A DNA stretch of 64,000 bases from Streptomyces sp. ST2-7A (GCF_021390475.1 NZ_JAJUWS010000020.1:42464-106463); one strand, 5' to 3'; shown: positions 37,304 to 47,237, counted from the stretch's first letter. Notes: generated by a model not told the origin, from the letters alone. Translations and numbers: made by a program.

Positions 37304-37617
37304 CCCCCGGTCCGGTGGGGTCCGGGACGCCCCGGATCCCACCGATATCGGGCGTGGTGTCGGGCAAGCGGGTCCGGTATCCCCGTCCCGCCCTCTCCCC
37401 GGCGGCCCGCGGAACCGGCGGACCGAAGGACCGTGATTCCCTGCCCGCCCGCGTACGGCCGGTATCCGCCCGATATCCGTTCACGGCGGCCGAAATCGGA
37501 TGCCCGGGAAGGGCGCCTATCGGCATCCCGGGATTTTTGCCATACAGTTCGGGGAGGGCCCGGCGTGAATATGGCGGGGTGCAACGGGGCCGGCACCGTT
37601 ATCAGTGGGAGCTCTTC
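37304..37617. other. Spacer before the GntR regulator
   Basis: 314 bases. The A+T-richer part (37495-37560, GGATTTTTGCCATACAGT) probably holds the promoter of the GntR gene, with TACAGT as a possible -10. No terminator or gene is clear. Confidence 0.35.
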
Positions 37618-38295
37618 ATGCGTGTCTCCGCGCACACGGTATGCACGGCGATCCGTGACGACATCATCGGTGGGGTGCTGCCGCCGGGCGCCCGGCTCGC
37701 GGAGGAGCAGTTGGCGCACCGTTACGGCGTCTCCAGGGTGCCGGTGCGCGAGGCCCTGCGCACCCTGGAGTCGGAGGGCTTCGTGGTCTCACGGCGCCAC
37801 GCGGGGGCCTGTGTGGCGCAGCCCGGTGACCGGGAGGCCGCCGACCTGCTGGACGTCCGGGGCCTGCTGGAGCCGCTGGGCGCGGCCCGCGCGGCCCAGC
37901 GCCGCACCGAGGCCCACCTGAAGGTTCTGCGCGGACTGGTGCGGTTGGGGCGACAACGTGCCGGTCAGGGGCAGGAGGCCGACCTCCGCTCGTTGGGCGA
38001 CTGGTTCCACGAGACGGTGGCCCGCGCCACCTGCAGCCCCGGCCTGACGTCGATGCTGGTGCAACTGCGCCGCAAGATCACCTGGCTCTACACCACGGAG
38101 CCGATGTCGCGGGCGGTACCGCTGTGGCAGGAACGGGGAGCGCTGGTGGACGCGATAGCCCGCGGGGACGCCGAGCGGGCGCGCGCCCTGTCGGTGGCCC
38201 AACTCGAGCACTCCACGACGGTGCGCAGAACTCCGCGCCAGGGCGCGGTGAGAACTCCGAAACCTGCCGTCAACACGGCGCGCGGGCGGATTTAA
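37618..38295 (+). CDS. GntR-family (FCD) transcriptional regulator
   Basis: 225 residues. N-terminal GntR winged helix: TVCTAIRDDIIGGVLPPGARLAEEQLAHRYGVSRVPVREALRTLESEGFV read in pieces (7-56). The FCD-like helical domain follows (~72-205) with DWFHETVARATCSPGL. The C-terminal tail is basic. ATG at 37618 with GGGAG upstream. Effector and targets are unknown; it converges with ptsH and is not in an obvious operon. Confidence 0.9.
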   Translation: MRVSAHTVCTAIRDDIIGGVLPPGARLAEEQLAHRYGVSRVPVREALRTLESEGFVVSRRHAGACVAQPGDREAADLLDVRGLLEPLGAARAAQRRTEAHLKVLRGLVRLGRQRAGQGQEADLRSLGDWFHETVARATCSPGLTSMLVQLRRKITWLYTTEPMSRAVPLWQERGALVDAIARGDAERARALSVAQLEHSTTVRRTPRQGAVRTPKPAVNTARGRI

Positions 38296-38327
38296 CGGGG
38301 GTCGTATACACCTGGGTTCACGGCGAT

Positions 38328-38346
38328 TGATTCGGCTCCCGAATCA
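38328..38346 (+). terminator. Short hairpin after the GntR gene
   Basis: TGATTCGG-CTC-CCGAATCA, perfect 8-base stem, 33 bases after the stop, in an A+T-richer patch. Likely terminator, possibly an operator. Confidence 0.45.
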
Positions 38347-38728
38347 TCGTGTCGATTTCCATCTGCCTGCTTCGGTGAATTCCGGACCGGTCGCGGAGTC
38401 GAACATTTGGATCCCGGTTCCCGCGGGTGTCGTGACGGTATCGCGTGACGGCTCCGGGGAAAACGGTGGGGAATTCCCGCCGAAGGCCGAAGGTCGGGCC
38501 ACCCCGGACCGGAGGAACCCGACCGGCGGGTGATCCGACACGGCACGCCGCCCCGCCCCGTCCCCGGGGACGTGACGCCCCGGGGGCCGGTGGAGCGCCG
38601 GCGCCGGAAGCGCCCCCCCGGACGCCACCACCGGTTCCCGACGGCCCGGCCCTCGACGTCCCGGTTCCCGACGCCCCGGGGGCGGCACCCGACCCGGGTA
38701 CCGCCCCCGCACCGCCGCGAGAGTCGCG
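38347..38728. other. Convergent spacer between GntR gene and ptsH
   Basis: 382 bases; A+T-richer to about 38430, then very G+C rich. No gene, strong hairpin or repeat that I can support. Confidence 0.35.
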
Positions 38729-39013
38729 TCAGCCCGCGGCGGGGAGCTCCTCCAGCCCTTCGGACACCAGCTTCGCCAGTCGGTCCATGGTCTCCTCCGC
38801 CCCGTCGGCCCCGGAGGCCAGCACGACCTCCTCGCCGCCCTCCGCGCCCAGTGCCAGCACCGCCAGCATCGAGGCGGCGTTGACGGCCGGAGCGTCACCC
38901 TTGGCGATGGTCACCGGGATTCCGGCACCGGTGACCGCGCGGACGAAGATCGAGGCGGGGCGGGCGTGCAGGCCCTCCGGCCAGCCGACGGTGACACGGC
39001 GCTCGGTGGTCAT
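38729..39013 (-). CDS. ptsH: HPr, phosphocarrier protein of the PTS
   Basis: Cytoplasmic phosphocarrier of 94 residues that passes phosphate from enzyme I to sugar-specific EIIA proteins. The active histidine is H16 in GLHARPASIF. The regulatory-serine region is NAASMLAVLAL (S48). Length and sequence fit the single HPr of Streptomyces, used for N-acetylglucosamine and fructose uptake. ATG at 39013 with GAAGGG about nine bases upstream. No ptsI or crr adjoins, as is normal in Streptomyces. Confidence 0.96.
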   Translation of the reverse strand: MTTERRVTVGWPEGLHARPASIFVRAVTGAGIPVTIAKGDAPAVNAASMLAVLALGAEGGEEVVLASGADGAEETMDRLAKLVSEGLEELPAAG

Positions 39014-39378
39014 GGTGGTAAGCCCTTCGGGTCGGGGACACTGCCCGGCCGGGCCCCCCGTGGACCCGGACCGTTTCCCGTGGACCCCGCCCGCCGACGG
39101 GACGCCGGGCGTCCCGTCGGGGTGCGATCCACGGATCTCCAGCCTGCCCCGGGTGCCCCGGCCGGGCGCACCCGGGGCACCCGGAAGAGCAGTACGCCCC
39201 GAACCCGCCCGCCGCCGCGACCCGCCGCCGATCCGCGGGTCGGGACACACGCCGGTCCCGGTGCCGGTCGGCCCCCCGGCCGGCACCCCCGGGTCGGCGG
39301 CGGGACGTCCCGAAGGTCCCCCGGTCGGGTCCGGTACGCCCGGTGCCGGGACGGCCCCCCCGGCCGTAGGGTGGCACC
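39014..39378. other. Divergent promoter region of ptsH and the Pat-type gene
   Basis: 365 bases. The plus-strand gene has TAGGGT at 39367-39372, six bases before its ATG (leaderless). The ptsH promoter is not resolved. No gene is supported. Confidence 0.4.
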
Positions 39379-42345
39379 ATGCCGCCGTCCGCCGCCCCCC
39401 AGCCGAGCCCCGACGCCGACTCCGAGTCGCAGCGGTACCCGGCCCACTGGGAGGCCGATGTGGTGCTCCGCGATGGTGGCACCGCGCACATCCGGCCCAT
39501 CACCGAGGATGACGCGGGCCGCCTGGTGGACTTCTACGAACGGGTCTCCGACGAGTCGAAGTACTACCGCTTCTTCGCCCCCTACCCCCGGCTCTCGGCC
39601 CGCGACGTCTACCGCTTCACCCACCACGACCACGTGGACCGGGTGGGCCTGGCCGCCACGGTCGGGGACGAGTTCATCGCCACCGTGCGCTACGACCGGA
39701 TCGACACGGACGGCCATCCCGCCTCCTTCCCCGCCGACCACGCCGAGGTGGCCTTCCTGGTCGAGGACGCCCACCAGGGCCGGGGCCTGGCCTCCGCGCT
39801 CCTGGAGCACATCGCCGCCTGCGCCCGGGAGCGCGACATCCGGCGGTTCGTGGCCGAGGTGCTGCCCGCCAACAGCAAGATGATCAAGGTGTTCACCGAC
39901 GCGGGTTACTCCCAGCGCCGCAGCTTCGTGGACGGCTCGGTGCACCTGACGCTCGATCTGGAGCCCACCGAGGCCTCGCTGAACGTGATGCGGGCGCGCG
40001 AGCAACGCGCGGAGGGGCGGTCGGTGCACCGTCTGCTCGCCCCTCGTTCGGTGGCCGTCATCGGCGCCGGCCGGCGCCCCGGCGGCACGGGCCGCACCGT
40101 CCTGGAGCACCTGTTGCGCGGTGGTTTCGCCGGGCGCGTGCACGCAGTCAATCACGCCCTGCCCGCCGACGGCGGACTCCTGGAGATCGGCGGGGCCCCC
40201 GCCCACCGCTCGATCGCCGACATCCCCGAACCGGTGGACCTCGCCGTCCTGGCCGTGCCGACGGAGGCGGTCCCCGGCGTGGTGGAGGAGTGCGGTGAGC
40301 ACGGCGTCCAGGGGCTGGTGGTCATGGCCGGCGCCCCGGACCGCGTCCGCCAGCGCGAACTGGTCCACCACGCCCGCTCGTTGGGGATGCGGATCATCGG
40401 CCCCAACGCCTTCGGTGTGTTCAACACCGCCTCCGGTGTGCGGATGAACGCGAGCATGGCCCCCTACCTGCCCCATCGGGGTCCGATCGGCCTGTTCACC
40501 CAGTCCGCCGCGATCGGCATCGCGGCGCTGGAGGAACTCGAACGCTGCGGCGCGGGTCTGACCACCTTCGTCGCGGCGGGCAACCGCGCGGACGTCTCCG
40601 GCAACGACCTCCTGCAGTACTGGTACGACGACCCGGACACCCGGGTGGTGCTGATGTACCTGGAGTCCCTGGGCAACCCGCGCAAGTTCACCCGTTTGGT
40701 GCGCCGGGCCGCGGCCGCGGGGCGACCGGTGGTCGTCGTGCGCGGTGGTCGGCACAGCGGTGGCAGCGTCCCCACCGGCCACGCCGTCCCGGCACTGGGG
40801 TCCGGCCGCACCCCCGACGCCACCGTCTCGGCCCTGCTGGGCCGGGCCGGCGTGATCGAGGCGGACACCGTCACGGAGATGGTGGACGCCGGGCTGTTGC
40901 TGGCCCGCGGTCCGCTGCCCGCCGGCCCCCGGGTGTCGGTCGTGGGCAACGCCGAGTCGTTGGGCTTGGTGGTGCACGACGCCTGCCGCGCCCAGGGCCT
41001 CATCCCGCGACTGACCCCTCCGCTGCCGGCCGACGCGGATCCGGCGGCGTACCGCCGGGCGGTCGCCGCGGCCCTCGCCGACCCGGCGACCGACGCCGTG
41101 GTGGTCACCGCGGTGCCGGTGGTGGGCGAGTCGCGGCAGGAGGCGACGGGCGTCGGCTCGGAGCGCTGGGGGCGCGCCCTCACCGAGGCCCTGCACGCCG
41201 CCCTGCGCGACGCGGCCCCCGGCACCGGGGACGACCCGGGGGAGGACACCGCGGGCGCCCCGACGACCACGACCGGCCCCGCCGCCCCGGCCCCCGCCCC
41301 GCGCCACACCGGCTCCGACACCACCCCGACGGGTGACGACGGGGAGCGCCCCGTCGGCCCCTTCGGCACCAAACCGGTCGTCGTCGCCCACGTCGCGATC
41401 GAGGGCCTCGCCGAGGCCCTCAGCGCCCGGGACATCCCCGCCTACCCCTCCGCCGAGCGCGCCGTCCGCGCCCTGGCACACGCCGACCGGCACGCGCGCT
41501 GGCGCCGCGCCGCCGGCACACCCGGGAAGGCCCCCCGGTTCGAGGACGTGGACGAGGCCGCCGCCGAGGCGGTGCTCGCCGAAGCCCTCGGCGGCCGGGC
41601 CGCCGGCGGACCGCTCACCACCCCCGCCGGGATGCCCGGGGCCCCCGCGGCCGTCCGCAGCACCCCCCTCGCCGACGAGGCCGCCCACCGCCTGCTCGCG
41701 GCCTACGGCATCCACGTCCTGCCCGCCCTGCCGGCCCCCACCGAGGAGGCCACGGTGGAGGCCGCGGAACGCCTGGGGTACCCGGTGGCGCTCAAGACCA
41801 CCGCCCCCCACCTGCGCCACCGCGCCGACCTCGGCGGCATCCGCCTCGGCCTCGGCTCCGTGGACGACCTGCTGCGGGCCCGCGCCGGGATGATCGCCGA
41901 CCTCGGCGGCCCGGCCGGGCTGCGCCCCGTCGTGCAACCGATGGCCCCGCGCGGCGTGGACACCGTGGTGCGCGCGGTGGTGGATCCGTCCATCGGCGCC
42001 GTGCTCTCCTTCGGCCTGGCCGGCCCCGCCTCCGAACTCCTCGGTGATCTGGGTCACGCCCTGCTGCCCCTCACCGACCGGGCCGCCGCCGAGGTGATCC
42101 GTTCCATCCGGGCCGCCCCGATGCTCTTCGGCTGGCGCGGCGCCCAACCGGTGGACACCGCCGCCCTGGAGGAGATGCTGCTGCGCCTCGGCCGACTCGT
42201 GGACGATCACCCCGAGGTGGCGGCCGTGGACCTCGAACCCGTCGTGGTCTCCGCCCGGGGCGTGGCCGTGCTCTCCGCCTCGGTGCGCGTCGCGCCCGCT
42301 CCGCCCCGCAGCGACCTCGGCCCCCGCCGGCTCGCCTCCTGGTGA
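39379..42345 (+). CDS. Pat-type protein lysine acetyltransferase (GNAT plus NDP-forming acyl-CoA synthetase-like)
   Basis: 988-residue bifunctional protein. Residues ~30-190 are a GNAT domain (HIRPITEDDAGRLVDFYERVS; acetyl-CoA loop EDAHQGRGLASALLEHI). The rest resembles ADP-forming acyl-CoA synthetase: CoA-binding Rossmann (SVAVIGAGRRPGGTGRTVLEHLLRGG in pieces, ~222-250), a ligase-CoA domain (IIGPNAFGVFNTASG) and a C-terminal ATP-grasp domain (from ~750, ALKTTAPHLRHRADLGGI). This order, GNAT first, is that reported for the Streptomyces lividans PatA, the reverse of Salmonella Pat. It probably acetylates acyl-CoA synthetases to inhibit them. Leaderless start: TAGGGT ends six bases before the ATG. 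Confidence 0.85.
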   Translation: MPPSAAPQPSPDADSESQRYPAHWEADVVLRDGGTAHIRPITEDDAGRLVDFYERVSDESKYYRFFAPYPRLSARDVYRFTHHDHVDRVGLAATVGDEFIATVRYDRIDTDGHPASFPADHAEVAFLVEDAHQGRGLASALLEHIAACARERDIRRFVAEVLPANSKMIKVFTDAGYSQRRSFVDGSVHLTLDLEPTEASLNVMRAREQRAEGRSVHRLLAPRSVAVIGAGRRPGGTGRTVLEHLLRGGFAGRVHAVNHALPADGGLLEIGGAPAHRSIADIPEPVDLAVLAVPTEAVPGVVEECGEHGVQGLVVMAGAPDRVRQRELVHHARSLGMRIIGPNAFGVFNTASGVRMNASMAPYLPHRGPIGLFTQSAAIGIAALEELERCGAGLTTFVAAGNRADVSGNDLLQYWYDDPDTRVVLMYLESLGNPRKFTRLVRRAAAAGRPVVVVRGGRHSGGSVPTGHAVPALGSGRTPDATVSALLGRAGVIEADTVTEMVDAGLLLARGPLPAGPRVSVVGNAESLGLVVHDACRAQGLIPRLTPPLPADADPAAYRRAVAAALADPATDAVVVTAVPVVGESRQEATGVGSERWGRALTEALHAALRDAAPGTGDDPGEDTAGAPTTTTGPAAPAPAPRHTGSDTTPTGDDGERPVGPFGTKPVVVAHVAIEGLAEALSARDIPAYPSAERAVRALAHADRHARWRRAAGTPGKAPRFEDVDEAAAEAVLAEALGGRAAGGPLTTPAGMPGAPAAVRSTPLADEAAHRLLAAYGIHVLPALPAPTEEATVEAAERLGYPVALKTTAPHLRHRADLGGIRLGLGSVDDLLRARAGMIADLGGPAGLRPVVQPMAPRGVDTVVRAVVDPSIGAVLSFGLAGPASELLGDLGHALLPLTDRAAAEVIRSIRAAPMLFGWRGAQPVDTAALEEMLLRLGRLVDDHPEVAAVDLEPVVVSARGVAVLSASVRVAPAPPRSDLGPRRLASW

Positions 42346-42450
42346 GCCGGCGGGGGCCCGACGGGGCGCCGGGCGGGCGCGGCGCCGGCACGCGGACGCC
42401 GGGCCCGCTCGGGGACGGCGCGGTCGGTACCGCCCCTTAGGATGGACCGC

Positions 42451-43083
42451 ATGGCGAAGACCGGTACCACCACCCAGGGGCTGCGTGCGGCGATCGAGCG
42501 CAGCGGCTACTACCCGGCGCTCGTGGCGGACGCGGTCGAGTCGGCCGTGGGCCGGGAGCCGGTGGTCTCCTATCTGGTGCACCAGGAGACGACCTTCGAC
42601 AGCAACGAGGTCCGCCGGCACGTCACCGTCCTGGTGCTGACCGCCACCCGATTCGTCGTCAGCCACACCGACGAGCAGCCCGCCGACCCCGGCGCCCCCG
42701 CGCCCTCCGGCCGGGGCTCCGACCCCGCCCAGCCCGCCGAGCCGGTCGCCTACGCCACCACCTCGACCGAGTCGGTCCGGCTGGAGCGGATCTCCTCGGT
42801 GGTGCTCAGCCGGGTCGTCGCCGACCCCGAGTCCTACACCCCCGGCACCCTGCCCCACGAGGTGGTCCTCACCATCGGCTGGGGCGCGGTCTCCCGCATC
42901 GACCTCGAGCCCGCCGGCTGCGGCGACCCCGGCTGCGAGGCCGACCACGGCTACACCGGCTCCACCACCGCCGACGACCTGTCGCTGCGCATCAGTGAGG
43001 CGGGTGACGGCCCGGAGACCGTTCGGCAGACCCTGGAGTTCGCCCGTGCCCTCTCCGAGGCCACCGCCCCGACCGGCCGGTGA
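42451..43083 (+). CDS. DUF5998 family protein
   Basis: 210-residue conserved actinobacterial protein of unknown function: GLRAAIERSGYYPALVADAVESAV at the start, then β-strand-rich sequence (VVSYLVHQETTFDSNEVRRHVTVLVLT) with a Pro/Ala-rich insert (~75-100). ATG 42451 is preferred over 42442 because the -10 TAGGAT (42438-42443) lies seven bases before it. The following gene starts at its stop (GTGA), so the two are coupled. No membrane span or catalytic motif is seen. Confidence 0.8.
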   Translation: MAKTGTTTQGLRAAIERSGYYPALVADAVESAVGREPVVSYLVHQETTFDSNEVRRHVTVLVLTATRFVVSHTDEQPADPGAPAPSGRGSDPAQPAEPVAYATTSTESVRLERISSVVLSRVVADPESYTPGTLPHEVVLTIGWGAVSRIDLEPAGCGDPGCEADHGYTGSTTADDLSLRISEAGDGPETVRQTLEFARALSEATAPTGR

Positions 43084-44279
43084 CCCGGGTGCCCTCGGAC
43101 GCCTACGACGAGCCGCCGCTCCCCGACCCGGCCCTGGCCCCGGTACCCGCCTGGGGCACCGCCTCGCTGGCGGACCTGCTGCCCGCCGCCCTCGCCGGCA
43201 TGGGCGTGCCCGGCCCCGCCACCGGACTGGTCCTGCCGGCCGCCGATCGGGTGTGCGTCTTCCTGGTGGACGGCCTGGGGTGGGAGGTGCTGTGCGCCCA
43301 CCCGGCCGAGGCCCCCTTCCTGACCTCGCTGCTGCCCGGCTCGCTCGCCGGCAGCGGCCGGCCCGCCACCGCCGGCTTCCCCTCCACCACCGCCTCCTCG
43401 CTGGCCTCGGTCGGCACCGGTCTGCCGGTCGGCGCGCACGGCCTGGCCGGCTACCGGGTCCTGGACCCGGCGGCCGACCGGTTGATGAACCAGCTGCGCT
43501 GGGATCCGTGGACCGATCCCCACCTGTGGCAGCCGCACCCCACGGTCTTCCGGCTGGCCCACGAGGCGGGGGTGGCCACCTGTCAGGTCTCCGCGCCGGC
43601 CTTCGAGCACACCCCGCTGACCCGGGTGGCGCTCAGTGGCGGCCGGTGGTTCGGCCGCCTGGACCCGGGTGAGCGCATGGACCTGGCGGCGAGCCGGCTG
43701 GCCGTCGCCGACCGGGCCCTGGTCTACACGTACTACGCGGACCTGGACGGCTGCGGTCACCGCTTCGGCGTGGACTCCCCGGAGTGGCGCGCCCAACTGC
43801 GGATCGTGGACGGCCTGGCCCGTCGGCTGGCCGAGCAACTCCCCCCGCGCTCGGTGCTGTACGTGACCGCCGACCACGGCATGGTGGACGTGCCGATGAC
43901 CGAGGAGTCCCGCTACGACGTGGACGAGGATTGGGAGTTGGGCGCCGGCGTCCGGCTGCTCGGTGGCGAGGGCCGCGCCCGGCACGTCTATGCCGTCCCG
44001 GGCGCCGCCGCCGACGTGTACACCGTTTGGCGGGAGGTGCTGGGGGAGGACGCCTGGGTGGTCGGGCGGGAGGAGGCCGTCGAGTTGGGCTGGTTCGGGC
44101 CGCCGAAGACCGTGGAATCACGGGTGGTGGGACGGCTGGGCGACGTGGTCGTCGCGATGACCGGCACCGCCGCCGTGGTCGCCGGCTCCACCGAGCCCAA
44201 CGAGTCGGCGCTGATCGGTATGCACGGCTCGCTGACCTCCGCCGAGTTGGACATCCCGCTGCTGGAGGTCCGTACCTGA
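43080..44279 (+). CDS. Alkaline phosphatase-superfamily nucleotide pyrophosphatase/phosphodiesterase
   Basis: 399 residues of the type I phosphodiesterase/nucleotide pyrophosphatase group. Metal-ligand motifs: FLVDGLGW (D~63), nucleophile threonine in FPSTTASS (~100-107), YYADLDGCGHRFG (~220-232), TADHGMVDVP (~262) and a late histidine in GMHGSLTS. No signal peptide, so it is likely cytoplasmic. GTG at 43080 overlaps the DUF5998 stop. The substrate is not determined. Confidence 0.88.
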   Translation: MTRVPSDAYDEPPLPDPALAPVPAWGTASLADLLPAALAGMGVPGPATGLVLPAADRVCVFLVDGLGWEVLCAHPAEAPFLTSLLPGSLAGSGRPATAGFPSTTASSLASVGTGLPVGAHGLAGYRVLDPAADRLMNQLRWDPWTDPHLWQPHPTVFRLAHEAGVATCQVSAPAFEHTPLTRVALSGGRWFGRLDPGERMDLAASRLAVADRALVYTYYADLDGCGHRFGVDSPEWRAQLRIVDGLARRLAEQLPPRSVLYVTADHGMVDVPMTEESRYDVDEDWELGAGVRLLGGEGRARHVYAVPGAAADVYTVWREVLGEDAWVVGREEAVELGWFGPPKTVESRVVGRLGDVVVAMTGTAAVVAGSTEPNESALIGMHGSLTSAELDIPLLEVRT

Positions 44280-44375
44280 GCCGGTCACCCGCCACGCCGT
44301 GACCCCGGGTCCGGCGAAGAGCCCCACGCGATGCCCCGCGTCCGCCCCCGCCCGCCGCACCGAAAGCCCCCATCC

Positions 44376-45110
44376 GTGGCCGAACTCGCCTTTTACGCCG
44401 GAACGATGAACTGCGGGAAGAGCACCCTCGCCCTGCAGATCCAGCACAACCGCTCGGCCCGCGGGCTCCGGGGCCTGATCTTCACCCGGGACGACCGGGC
44501 GGGGGAGGGGCGGCTGTCCTCCCGGCTCGGCCTGGTCACCGAGGCGATCGAGACCGACGGCGCCTTCGACTTCCACCACCATCTGGTGCGCCGGCTCACG
44601 GCGGGTGACCGGGTGGACCACCTGATCGTGGACGAGGCCCAGTTCCTCTCCGCCGCCCAGGTCGACCAACTCGCCCGGATCGTCGACGACCTGGGCATCG
44701 ATGTCTTCGCCTTCGGCATCACCACCGACTTCCGCACCCGGCTGTTCCCCGGTTCCCAACGTCTCATCGAACTCGCCGACAGCGTCCGGACCCTCCAGGT
44801 GGAGTCTCTGTGCTGGTGCGGGGAGCGCGCCACCCACAACGCCCGTACCGTGGACGGCCGGATGGTCGTCGAGGGAGAGCTGGTGGTGGTCGGTGACGTG
44901 GACGGCGAGCCCGCCGACGGGGCCGGGGACCGGGGCGCGGTCGGGTACGAGGTGTTGTGCCGGCGCCACCACCGGCGGCGGCTGACCGCCGCCTCGGCCG
45001 GCGCGGCCCGCCTCTCCCCGGATGTGCTCCCGGTCGATCCCCCCGAGGACCCGGCACCGGCCCGACCTCCTGTCCCGCGGGGTGGGCGGGGCCCGATCCG
45101 TATCGGCTGA
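44376..45110 (+). CDS. tdk: Thymidine kinase
   Basis: Salvage enzyme phosphorylating thymidine, 244 residues. P-loop GTMNCGKS (9-16), DEAQF motif (~85-89), lasso region FGITTDFRTRLFPGS, and zinc ligands CWCGERATHN plus CRRHH. GTG 44376 starts directly at the conserved VAELAFYAGTM; ATG 44331 would add 15 residues lacking in family members. The C-terminal Pro-rich tail (~205-244) is longer than usual. Thymidine salvage here complements dut and nrdJ elsewhere in the window. It converges with the VOC gene. Confidence 0.93.
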   Translation: MAELAFYAGTMNCGKSTLALQIQHNRSARGLRGLIFTRDDRAGEGRLSSRLGLVTEAIETDGAFDFHHHLVRRLTAGDRVDHLIVDEAQFLSAAQVDQLARIVDDLGIDVFAFGITTDFRTRLFPGSQRLIELADSVRTLQVESLCWCGERATHNARTVDGRMVVEGELVVVGDVDGEPADGAGDRGAVGYEVLCRRHHRRRLTAASAGAARLSPDVLPVDPPEDPAPARPPVPRGGRGPIRIG

Positions 45111-45195
45111 TCGCACGGACGATCGAGGCGTTCCCCGGTCGGGGGCCCTCCGGCCGGGTTCCACGCGTCGTTCCACACGACGTGCGTCGGGGTCC

Positions 45196-46056
45196 TCAGC
45201 CGCCGGTCGGGGCGTCCGCCGGTCGCACCAGGCCGAAGGGCGCGCCCTCGGGGTCGGTCACCCGAACGAAGTCGCCGAACGGCGCCGGCCGCACCGGTCC
45301 CAGCACCTTCCCGCCCAGCCGACCGACCCGGTGGGCGGCCTCCTCCGGGTCGGCCACCGAGAAGTAGGTCACCCAGCAGGCACCGTGCCCGGGCGGCAGA
45401 CCGGTCGCCCCCACACCGTGGATCCCGGCCACCGGTCGGCCCCCGTGGTGGAGCACCACGTAATCCCCGGTGTCCCCGGTATCCGGAGCGCCCCCGACGT
45501 CATCAACACCCTCGGATCCCGCCGGCGCCCACGGACCTCCGCCCCGGTGTTCGGTGCGGGGATCGTCGTCGAAGACCAGCGAGTAGAACTTGCTCACCAT
45601 CGAGGAGTCCACGGTCACCAACTCCGTCCACACCGGGGCCCCGGGGCGGGTGGAGAAGGGCGTGCCGTGCACGGCACCGGCCTGCCAGACGCCGAACACC
45701 GCGCCCAACGGATCGGCGGCCAGCGCGACCCGCCCGGCCCGCTCCACGTCCATCGGCCCCACCGCCGGTGTGCCGCCGCACTCGCGCACCAGGTCCATGG
45801 TGGCGTCCGCGTCGGCGGTGGAGAAGAACGGCACCCAGGCCACGGGGTGCCGACGGCCCGATGCCGTCCCGCCCAGGCCGGCGATCGGCCGACCGTCCAC
45901 CATCGCGTTGAGGAACGGGCCCAGCATCTCCGGACCCGCCTCGAACTCCCACCCGAGCAACTCCCCGTAGAACCGCCGACCGGCGTCGAGGTCGTGCATC
46001 ATCACGCTGACGAAACAGGGGATGCCGGGGGTGGGTCCGCTCACGGATTCGGTCAT
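45196..46056 (-). CDS. VOC-superfamily protein, two glyoxalase/bleomycin-resistance-type domains
   Basis: 286 residues with two VOC repeats: first ~12-130 (CFVSVMMHDLDAGRRFYGELLGWEFE, PDLGAVFGVWQ-type end) and second ~145-275 (VWTELVTVDSSMVSKFYSLVFD, VTDPEGAPFGLVRP). Such proteins bind a metal and isomerise, open or sequester small molecules; substrate unknown. ATG at 46056 with GAGGAGAGG upstream, an excellent ribosome site. Divergent from the sulfurtransferase gene. Confidence 0.88.
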   Translation of the reverse strand: MTESVSGPTPGIPCFVSVMMHDLDAGRRFYGELLGWEFEAGPEMLGPFLNAMVDGRPIAGLGGTASGRRHPVAWVPFFSTADADATMDLVRECGGTPAVGPMDVERAGRVALAADPLGAVFGVWQAGAVHGTPFSTRPGAPVWTELVTVDSSMVSKFYSLVFDDDPRTEHRGGGPWAPAGSEGVDDVGGAPDTGDTGDYVVLHHGGRPVAGIHGVGATGLPPGHGACWVTYFSVADPEEAAHRVGRLGGKVLGPVRPAPFGDFVRVTDPEGAPFGLVRPADAPTGG

Positions 46057-46394
46057 CGTCGCCTCTCCTCGGAACTGAACCGGGTGCTTCCGGTCACCGC
46101 GCTCCCGGCGCCGTGCGGCGGACACCGTCCGAACCGCCGGTCGATTCCGTTCGCCGGGCCCGGGGCGATGACACCGGTGTCACTGTCGATGCTCCCACCG
46201 ATCACCTCCCGCGTCGTCGTCCGGGGCCGGAGTGGTCCGGGGTGTCGCGGGTTTTCGTCCGGAGCCCGACCCCGTCACGTTCGGAACGTGTTCGACGCGA
46301 TACCCCCCGTGCCCGACGTCGAGGTGTTCGGACCCGTCCGGGCGGCTACGCGCCCCGGCCCACCCGAGCACCGCCCGCACGGGACAATGACCCC
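46057..46394. other. Divergent spacer, VOC and sulfurtransferase genes
   Basis: 338 bases. GACAAT at 46383-46388 is the -10 of the plus-strand gene. No other feature is supported. Confidence 0.4.
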
Positions 46395-47237
46395 ATGACC
46401 GCAGCGATCATCTCCCCGGACGAGCTCGCCGCCGTGCTCGCGGACCCCCACACCGACGCCGAACCGCCGGTCCTGCTCGACGTGCGATGGAACCTCGGCG
46501 GACCACCGAGACGTGAGGAGTACGGGCGCGGCCACCTGCCCGGCGCGGTGTGGATCGATCTGGAGACCGAACTCGCAGGACCGCCGGGAGCGGCAGGCCG
46601 CCACCCGCTGCCCGACCCGGATGTCCTGCGGGACGCGATGCGCCGCGCCGGCGTGGACGACGACAGCCACGTCGTGGTCCACGACGGCGGTCCCGGCTGG
46701 GCCGCCGCCCGCGCCTGGTGGCTGCTGCGTCACGCCGGGCACGAACGGGTGCGTGTGCTGGACGGTGGCCTGGCCCGCTGGAAGGGCCCGCTCACCACCG
46801 AGGTGCCCGACCCCCGGCCGGGGACCTTCACCCCGCGGTTCGGGGCCATGCCGGTGCTGGACGCCGACGCCGCCGCCCGCCTGGCCCGCGACGGCATCCT
46901 CCTCGACGCCCGCGCCCCCGAGCGCTACCGGGGCGACACCGAGCCGATCGACCCGGTGGCCGGGCACATCCCCGGCGCCCGCTCGGCCCCCACCACCTCC
47001 GCCGTCGGATCGGACGGCGCGCTGTTGCCGGCCGACGAACTCGCCGCCCGTTTCACCGCTCTGGGCGTCACCCCCGGCACCGGGACGGGCGTCTACTGCG
47101 GATCGGGCGTCTCGGCGGCGCAGCAGGTGCTGGCGCTGTCCCTGATCGGGGTGCGGGCCGCCCTGTACCCGGGCTCGTGGAGCGAGTGGTGTGCCGACCC
47201 CGCCCGGCCGGTGGCCGTCGGCCCCGATCCGGGCTGA
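46395..47237 (+). CDS. Rhodanese-type sulfurtransferase (SseA-like)
   Basis: 280 residues, two rhodanese domains. The first (~8-130) is inactive in type (VVHDGGPGWAAARAWWLL); the second carries the catalytic loop VYCGSGVSAAQ (~236-246), whose C-G-S-G-V is typical of 3-mercaptopyruvate sulfurtransferases. It would move sulfane sulfur from mercaptopyruvate or thiosulfate to an acceptor in the cytoplasm. Leaderless: GACAAT ends six bases before the ATG. The neighbouring sepH frame overlaps its 3' end by 145 bases antisense. Confidence 0.9.
   Translation: MTAAIISPDELAAVLADPHTDAEPPVLLDVRWNLGGPPRREEYGRGHLPGAVWIDLETELAGPPGAAGRHPLPDPDVLRDAMRRAGVDDDSHVVVHDGGPGWAAARAWWLLRHAGHERVRVLDGGLARWKGPLTTEVPDPRPGTFTPRFGAMPVLDADAAARLARDGILLDARAPERYRGDTEPIDPVAGHIPGARSAPTTSAVGSDGALLPADELAARFTALGVTPGTGTGVYCGSGVSAAQQVLALSLIGVRAALYPGSWSEWCADPARPVAVGPDPG

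Noticed and set aside
42951..43985. Minus-strand frames opposite the phosphodiesterase gene
   Set aside because: Antisense shadow; the plus-strand gene has metal-binding motifs and coupling to DUF5998.
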